Origin: an uncultured Verrucomicrobiales bacterium
GTDB lineage: Bacteria > Verrucomicrobiota > Verrucomicrobiia > Verrucomicrobiales > Akkermansiaceae
Length of the DNA: 64,000 nt
Direction of reading: 5' to 3'
NCBI GenBank assembly: GCA_937885815.1
Contig: CALABM010000064.1
Location: 1-64,000, forward strand
A program made the position numbers and the translations under genes. Positions 58,640-64,000 of the stretch are shown here, one piece after another. Positions within the stretch are counted from its first letter, which is position 1. The number at the start of each line of letters is the position of its first letter. The notes beneath the pieces are model-generated. The model had not been told where the DNA came from. It worked only from the letters and a program-made list of their open reading frames with translations, and searched no databases.

Positions 58640-60385
58640 TTATTCCGGCTTGTTAATGTTCTTATGGAACTTGTTTGACGTGCGGATGACGAAGGCGAAG
58701 AAGCCTGCCACCAGCAGTATCCATACCAGCGGGAAGACGGCACCGGGTTTCAGTTCCAGAATGTTGGTGATGTAGGCGCAGGGCTTATCAATGATGTTCT
58801 GGAAGACCCATGCCGCGAAAATGGTGAACATGAGGATGGGGGTAATCCAGGTGACGAGGAAGCCCACAGCGCGGGGGAGGCGCAGGCAGGAGCCGTGGCG
58901 CAGCTCAGCCATGCCCTTGTTTGTACCCCATACCACGGAGAAGAGGTAGAGGTAAAGACCGGTGGTAATGTACAGGCAGATGTTACCGAACCAGAAGTCC
59001 AGCGTATCCAAAGCCAGCAAATCTGTGGTGAACCAAGCCACCAGCAGAGCACCGCAGGTGAGCAGCATAGCCAGTAGAGAGATGCTCTGGATGCGGCGCA
59101 GGCCCCAGAACTCCTCCAAGAATGCCACGCCCGGCTGCAGCATGGAGATGGCGCTTGTAACGGCGGCAATGAAGAGCAGCACGTAGAAGAGGGTGCCGAA
59201 GAGCTGGCCACCGGGCATGCTGTTGAACACCTGAGGCAGTACGTTGAAGCCGAGGCCGAATGTGTTGGCTCCGGCTGCCGCCGCTACACCCAGGAAGCCT
59301 ACGGCTGCCGGGATAATCATCATGCCGGCCATGCCTACCTCCGTGGCGGCATTAGCGGCATTGGCGGTAAGGGAGCTCAGGGCCACATCCTTGTTGCGGC
59401 GCATATAACTGGCGTAGGTGCACACGGTGCCGAAACCTACGGAGAGGGAGAAGAATACCTGACCGGCTGCTGCAAGCCAGAGCTGCGGATTCAGCAGGCC
59501 GCTGAGCACGCTGATGTGGCGAGTCTCGATTTTTGCTGCACCGGGGTTTTCGCTCTTAACCTTGGTGATGAGGGCTTCCTGCTGTTCGGGCGTGGCATCT
59601 GCGGGAATCATGCCTACCGTGGTACGCCCTGTCTCGGTGACTTCACCGGTGCGGGGGTCGGTGGCTTCATTCACAGCCACGAGGATGGTCTTATCCGGGT
59701 TCCACATGTAACCAAGGCCCTGGCTGATGCTACGCTCGGGGTGAGCGGGATCAGGTGTGCCCATGGTCAGCACGCGCATCAGCACCAGAAGGCAAGTGAT
59801 GATGAGCACAGGCATGCTCCATTTGCAGAACTTCTCGATACCCTTGCTTACACCGCGGAAGATAAGGTAGAAGTTAATGATGAGCACGAGGAGGAAGAAA
59901 ATCAGCGCGCTGCTTTCCCCGGAGAAAATGTGGCCGTCACCGGGCAGGCCCACGAAGTTGACGAAGAAGTTGCCGTACTCTTCTGTAGAACTCAGGCTCA
60001 AATCACCTATGGCGGTGTGCCAGGCGTAGCCGAGGGTCCATGCTTCCAGATAGATGTAGTACATGGCCAGTGCCAGCGGGGCAAGCACGCCCATGATGCC
60101 GAGGTACTTCCAAGCGCGGGAGCCGGAAAGGCGGTAAAAGATAGCAGCGGTGCTGTGGGCACCGAGGCTGCCGCCGCGGCGGCCTATGCCCCATTCTACC
60201 CAGCTGATGGGAATGCCCAGCAGCAGGAAGGCACAGAAATAGGCTATCATGAAGGCACCACCGCCGTACTGGGCTGCCAGGCCGGGGAAGCGCAGGAAGT
60301 TACCGAAGCCGATGGCGCTGCCGGCTACTGCCAGCATCACGCCAAGGTTCGTGTTCCAACTTTCGGATTTAGGTTGTTTTGACAC
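58640..60385 (-). CDS. Sodium-dependent NSS-family transporter, copy 2
   Basis: NSS (LeuT-fold) proteins import amino acids or similar solutes with sodium. The 581-aa membrane protein begins with NTNLGVMLAVAGSAIGFGNFLRFP, which holds the sodium- and substrate-site helix TM1, and has about 11-12 membrane segments. A hydrophilic loop at about 215-295 (rich in Pro/Thr/Glu) is longer than in LeuT. It is a tandem paralogue of the next gene upstream, starting 27 bases after it, and is followed by a MetS-like subunit. That layout suggests a MetP-type transporter. Confidence 0.92.
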   Translation of the reverse strand: MSKQPKSESWNTNLGVMLAVAGSAIGFGNFLRFPGLAAQYGGGAFMIAYFCAFLLLGIPISWVEWGIGRRGGSLGAHSTAAIFYRLSGSRAWKYLGIMGVLAPLALAMYYIYLEAWTLGYAWHTAIGDLSLSSTEEYGNFFVNFVGLPGDGHIFSGESSALIFFLLVLIINFYLIFRGVSKGIEKFCKWSMPVLIITCLLVLMRVLTMGTPDPAHPERSISQGLGYMWNPDKTILVAVNEATDPRTGEVTETGRTTVGMIPADATPEQQEALITKVKSENPGAAKIETRHISVLSGLLNPQLWLAAAGQVFFSLSVGFGTVCTYASYMRRNKDVALSSLTANAANAATEVGMAGMMIIPAAVGFLGVAAAAGANTFGLGFNVLPQVFNSMPGGQLFGTLFYVLLFIAAVTSAISMLQPGVAFLEEFWGLRRIQSISLLAMLLTCGALLVAWFTTDLLALDTLDFWFGNICLYITTGLYLYLFSVVWGTNKGMAELRHGSCLRLPRAVGFLVTWITPILMFTIFAAWVFQNIIDKPCAYITNILELKPGAVFPLVWILLVAGFFAFVIRTSNKFHKNINKPE

Positions 60386-60412
60386 GGTGTCAGATGGGGG
60401 GTGAGGTTTGAA

Positions 60413-62146
60413 TTAAGAGAAGGGCTCGCGGTCGTATTTCGTTTCCAAATCTTTATTGCGGTGGCGGAATCGGGCGGACGTGTGAGCCACTAGGCAGAAG
60501 AAGATGGTGACGATGAGCACCCAGGCGAGCGGCAGAATGGCGCCGATTTTACCTTCCAGCAGGTTGGTGATGTGATAGCTCTGCTTCACGAAAAGGTTCT
60601 GGTACAGCCATGCCAAGAAGATGAAAATCATAATGGCCGGTGTTACCCAGTTAATCAGGATTGCGATGCTGCGGTTAATGGGGATGAGTGAGCCGCTGCG
60701 CAGCTCAGCAAGACCCGCCGGAGTGCCCCATACGAAGCGGAAGATAATAAGGAAAAGTGCAGAGCTCACATACAGGCTCATGGTGCCCAGCCAGAAATCC
60801 AGCGTATCCAGCGCCAGTAGGCCATCCGTGAACCAGATGACGATGATGGAGCCGATGCCCAGCAGCATGGCAATAAGGCTTACGCTCTGCACGCGGCGGA
60901 GGTTCCAGAACTCTTCCACGAATGCCACGGCGGGCTGTGTGATGGAAATGGCACTGGTAATGGCGCCAATGGAGAGCAGCACAAAGAAGAGCGTGCCGAA
61001 AATCTGGCCGCCGGGCATGCTGTTGAATACCTGCGGCAGTACATTGAAGCCGAGGCCGAAGGTGCTGGTGCCGGCTGCTGCGGCTACGCCGAGCAGGGAT
61101 ACGGCAGCGGGAATAATCATCATGCCTGCCAAGCCCACTTCTGCCACCTCATTGGCGGCGTTAGCGGTGAGTGAGCCAAGGGCGATGTCCTTGCGGCGGC
61201 GCACATAACTGGCATAGGTGCAGACAATGCCGAAACCGATGGAAAGTGAGTAGAAAATCTGTCCGGCAGCGGTAATCCACATGTCAGGGTTCATCAGGCC
61301 CTTTATCAGGGTGATTTCCTCGCGCTCGATGGTGGCCTCCGGGTACTCTTGCTGCAGGCGGGACATGAGGGCAGCCTCCTCTTCAGGAGTGGCGGAGGCC
61401 GGTACCATGCCGATGGTCTTATCCGTGCTTGTGTCCACCAGCATCACCTTATCCGGGTTCCACATGTAGCCGAGGCCCTCGTTTACGTTGCGCTCAGGGT
61501 GGGCGGCATCCGGGGTGCCCATGGTCAGCACGCGCACCAGAATGATGATAGCCGTGACAACGAGAATGGGCATGCTGATTTTGCTGAACCACTCAATGCC
61601 CTTGTTAACACCTCGGTAGATGAGGTAGAAGTTTGCAGCCAGAGCCAGCAGGAAGAAGATGAGCAGCGTGCTTTCTCCGCCGGTGAATACGGAACCGTCA
61701 CCTGTAAGCCCGGTGAACTTCGTGAAGAAATCCCCGTATTCAGCGCTTGTGCTCAGGTTCAAATCACCCACGGCGGTGTGCCAAGCGTAACCGAGGGTCC
61801 AGCCTTCCAGCGCGATGTAGTACATGCTGATGGCCAGAGGCACGATGATGCTCACGAGGCCGAAGTATTTCCAGCACTTAGTTTGGGAGATGAGGTAGAA
61901 GATGGAGGCCGAGCTGTGCCCGCCTAATCTACCGCCCTTGCGGCCTATGGCCCATTCCACCCAGCTGAGCGGAATACCCATCAGCAGGAAGGCGCAGAAA
62001 TACGCTATCATGAATGCACCACCGCCATACTGGGCTGCCAGTCCGGGGAAGCGCAGGAAATTGCCGAAACCAATGGCGCTACCGGCTACTGCCAGAACCA
62101 CGCCAAGGTTGCTGCTCCAATTCTCGTTTTTAGTTTTTGTGCTCAC
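60413..62146 (-). CDS. Sodium-dependent NSS-family transporter, copy 1 (GTG start)
   Basis: The 577-aa LeuT-fold transporter opens with SSNLGVVLAVAGSAIGFGNFLRFP and aligns along its full length with its downstream paralogue, including the extra hydrophilic loop at about 220-280. I place the start at GTG 62146 (MSTKTKNENW), which matches the paralogue's MSKQPKSESW. The ATG at 62161 overlaps a perfect -10 box, so transcription must begin after it. It is first in the operon with the second NSS gene and the MetS-like gene. The substrate is unknown; amino acids are likely. Confidence 0.9.
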   Translation of the reverse strand: MSTKTKNENWSSNLGVVLAVAGSAIGFGNFLRFPGLAAQYGGGAFMIAYFCAFLLMGIPLSWVEWAIGRKGGRLGGHSSASIFYLISQTKCWKYFGLVSIIVPLAISMYYIALEGWTLGYAWHTAVGDLNLSTSAEYGDFFTKFTGLTGDGSVFTGGESTLLIFFLLALAANFYLIYRGVNKGIEWFSKISMPILVVTAIIILVRVLTMGTPDAAHPERNVNEGLGYMWNPDKVMLVDTSTDKTIGMVPASATPEEEAALMSRLQQEYPEATIEREEITLIKGLMNPDMWITAAGQIFYSLSIGFGIVCTYASYVRRRKDIALGSLTANAANEVAEVGLAGMMIIPAAVSLLGVAAAAGTSTFGLGFNVLPQVFNSMPGGQIFGTLFFVLLSIGAITSAISITQPAVAFVEEFWNLRRVQSVSLIAMLLGIGSIIVIWFTDGLLALDTLDFWLGTMSLYVSSALFLIIFRFVWGTPAGLAELRSGSLIPINRSIAILINWVTPAIMIFIFLAWLYQNLFVKQSYHITNLLEGKIGAILPLAWVLIVTIFFCLVAHTSARFRHRNKDLETKYDREPFS

Positions 62147-62159
62147 AGTAATGGCCGCC

Positions 62160-62189
62160 ATTATACGCTTGAGAATGTTGGATTGTCAA
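62160..62189 (-). promoter_or_regulatory. Promoter of the NSS transporter operon
   Basis: TTGACA (62189-62184), 18 bases, perfect TATAAT (62165-62160). The -10 box runs into an upstream ATG (62161), which decides for the GTG start at 62146. Confidence 0.8.
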
Positions 62190-62223
62190 GGTAGAAGTGC
62201 GGCTTGCTAAGCTTCTTGCTATG

Positions 62224-62258
62224 AAAAAAGCCCTGCGGTTCTCACCGCAGGGCTTTTT
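62224..62258 (-). terminator. Terminator of fba (bidirectional in form)
   Basis: A perfect 15-bp stem (62225-62239 with 62244-62258) and a 4-base loop, with A and T tracts within the stem ends, 22 bases after the fba stop. Confidence 0.9.
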
Positions 62259-62280
62259 GAAGGAATTGTATCCGTCAGAA

Positions 62281-63306
<1,026 letters not shown>

Positions 63307-63365
63307 GGTACTTATCTGTTGTTTATCGTTCTTAAGTGCGGGCGTACCCCGCATTTCACGCGCAC

Positions 63366-63394
63366 ATTGTACCCTGCCACCTCCGTTCTGGCAA
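63366..63394 (-). promoter_or_regulatory. Promoter of fba
   Basis: TTGCCA (63394-63389), 17 bases, TACAAT (63371-63366). The leader to the ATG at 63306 is about 53 bases. Confidence 0.72.
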
Positions 63395-63506
63395 GCAAAA
63401 AGTGTGAAACGATTCATTTTTCACTCACTTGCGATGCGGATTGAGGGCGGAAATGAGATGGGGGATTCCATGCGCGCGGAGTGAGTATGTTTGACGCCAT
63501 GATAAC

Positions 63507-63535
63507 TTGACGCAGCGGAATGGATGTGCTATACT
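63507..63535 (+). promoter_or_regulatory. Promoter of the second Ser/Thr kinase gene
   Basis: TTGACG (63507-63512), 17 bases, TATACT (63530-63535). The leader to the ATG at 63614 is about 72 bases. The 307-base gap 63307-63613 contains this and the divergent fba promoter and nothing else I can identify. Confidence 0.7.
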
Positions 63536-63613
63536 GCGGCTCAGGTGATGAGGTAATCATGAGCCGTCATGAGCTACCGCTGTCAGGGGTAATCTGCACA
63601 CTGTTTTCTGATT

Positions 63614-64000
63614 ATGGATAATGATGCACCACCACAGAATGAGGCTTCCGACCTTGCGCTGCCGCCCGGCTTGGTACTGGGTAAGTACCGCATTGTCCGA
63701 AAATTGGGGCAGGGAGGCTTTGGTATCACATATTTTGCACTGGATACCCAGACAGGTGATGAGGTGGTCATTAAGGAGAATCTTCCCTTTTATTATTCAA
63801 AGCGGTGTGAGGATACTTTGGAAGTGACCCCGCTGGGGGGACCGAATGCCAAAGCTCTGTATGAGAAGTCTATCCTGAGGTTCATTCAGGAGACTCGTCT
63901 TTTGGCAAGGCTTTCACACCCGAATATCGTGCCGGTGGTGGCCGGTTTTCAGGCTTTAGGTACAGCATATTATGTGATGCCGTGGGTAGGTGCGCGTGAT
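63614..64000 (+). CDS. Hanks-type Ser/Thr protein kinase, 5' part only (cut by the window end)
   Basis: The 129 codons present encode the N lobe of a protein kinase. A short acidic leader is followed by LGQGGFGITY (31-40), the ATP-contact lysine K54 in VVIKENLP, and the helix-C region with ETRLLARLSHPNIVPV (about 93-108). The frame is open to the last base. The N terminus (LALPPGLVLGKYRIVRKLGQGG) resembles that of the kinase at 36935-38635 (LALPVGTLLETYELREVLGQGG), so both belong to one subfamily. Catalytic-loop residues are outside the window. Confidence 0.88.
   Translation, partial: MDNDAPPQNEASDLALPPGLVLGKYRIVRKLGQGGFGITYFALDTQTGDEVVIKENLPFYYSKRCEDTLEVTPLGGPNAKALYEKSILRFIQETRLLARLSHPNIVPVVAGFQALGTAYYVMPWVGARD

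Overview
The window looks like a chromosomal segment of a Gram-negative member of the Verrucomicrobiota, most likely close to Akkermansia. The clues are a protein ending in a PEP-CTERM sorting signal, a secreted sialidase and a secreted sulfatase of the kind used on host glycans, a BamA outer-membrane assembly protein, a meso-diaminopimelate-type MurE, and a surface protein built from GGAI/FxxN repeats like those of chlamydial Pmp proteins (Chlamydiae belong to the same PVC superphylum). The assignment rests on family recognition by eye; no database was searched. I saw no insertion sequence, prophage, integrase or CRISPR array.

Layout. 1-6.4 kb: a giant Pmp-like repeat protein and a small membrane protein, both on the plus strand. 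6.4-24.1 kb: a minus-strand division and cell-wall (dcw) operon reading mraZ-rsmH-ftsL-ftsI-murE-murF-mraY-murD-(LysM protein)-ftsW-murG-(894-aa ankyrin protein)-mnmG. Gaps are nearly all under 30 bases, and GTGTA repeats overlap the mraZ promoter. A second class B penicillin-binding protein diverges from mraZ (24.3-26.5 kb). 26.6-29.6 kb: a DinG-type helicase behind a secreted protein of unknown function, then tRNA-Asp. 29.8-31.8 kb: a short glycosyltransferase cluster whose second enzyme is split into two reading frames. 31.9-36.1 kb: ribosomal protein L9 and an accessory block of small GYF, Sel1-like, SHOCT and zinc-ribbon proteins. 36.2-41.2 kb: two related small DNA-binding-type proteins followed by a transmembrane Ser/Thr kinase, then two tandem membrane ankyrin paralogues. 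41.3-44.8 kb: an amino-acid ABC transporter whose fused binding-protein/permease has a tandem duplication with unusual lobe order. 45.0-51.6 kb: sialidase, a Ppx/GppA-like protein with degenerate nucleotide-binding motifs, a periplasmic ankyrin protein and an Xaa-Pro aminopeptidase. 51.6-53.9 kb: nuoB-nuoC with a putative lipoprotein and a mini-RNase III-like protein. 54.1-58.4 kb: bamA and a sulfatase. 58.4-62.1 kb: two tandem NSS-family transporters plus a 35-aa MetS-like subunit. 62.3-64.0 kb: class II fructose-bisphosphate aldolase and the start of a second Ser/Thr kinase, cut by the window edge.

Themes. First, cell-envelope construction dominates (dcw genes, two PBPs, LysM protein, BamA). 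Second, ankyrin-repeat proteins with an N-terminal membrane anchor or signal peptide occur four times, once inside the dcw operon. Third, many genes have a recognisable sigma70-type promoter whose -10 box ends only 6-13 bases before the start codon, which predicts leaderless or nearly leaderless mRNAs. This pattern also corrects several start codons, for example a GTG start for the first NSS transporter.

The observations most worth a second look are the permuted and duplicated binding-protein lobes in the ABC permease, the Pmp-like repeats joined to PEP-CTERM instead of an autotransporter barrel, the leaderless-promoter pattern, the RHH/HTH pair beside a membrane kinase, and the ankyrin gene in the dcw operon. 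No intergenic stretch exceeds about 310 bases; the largest (63307-63613) holds two divergent promoters.
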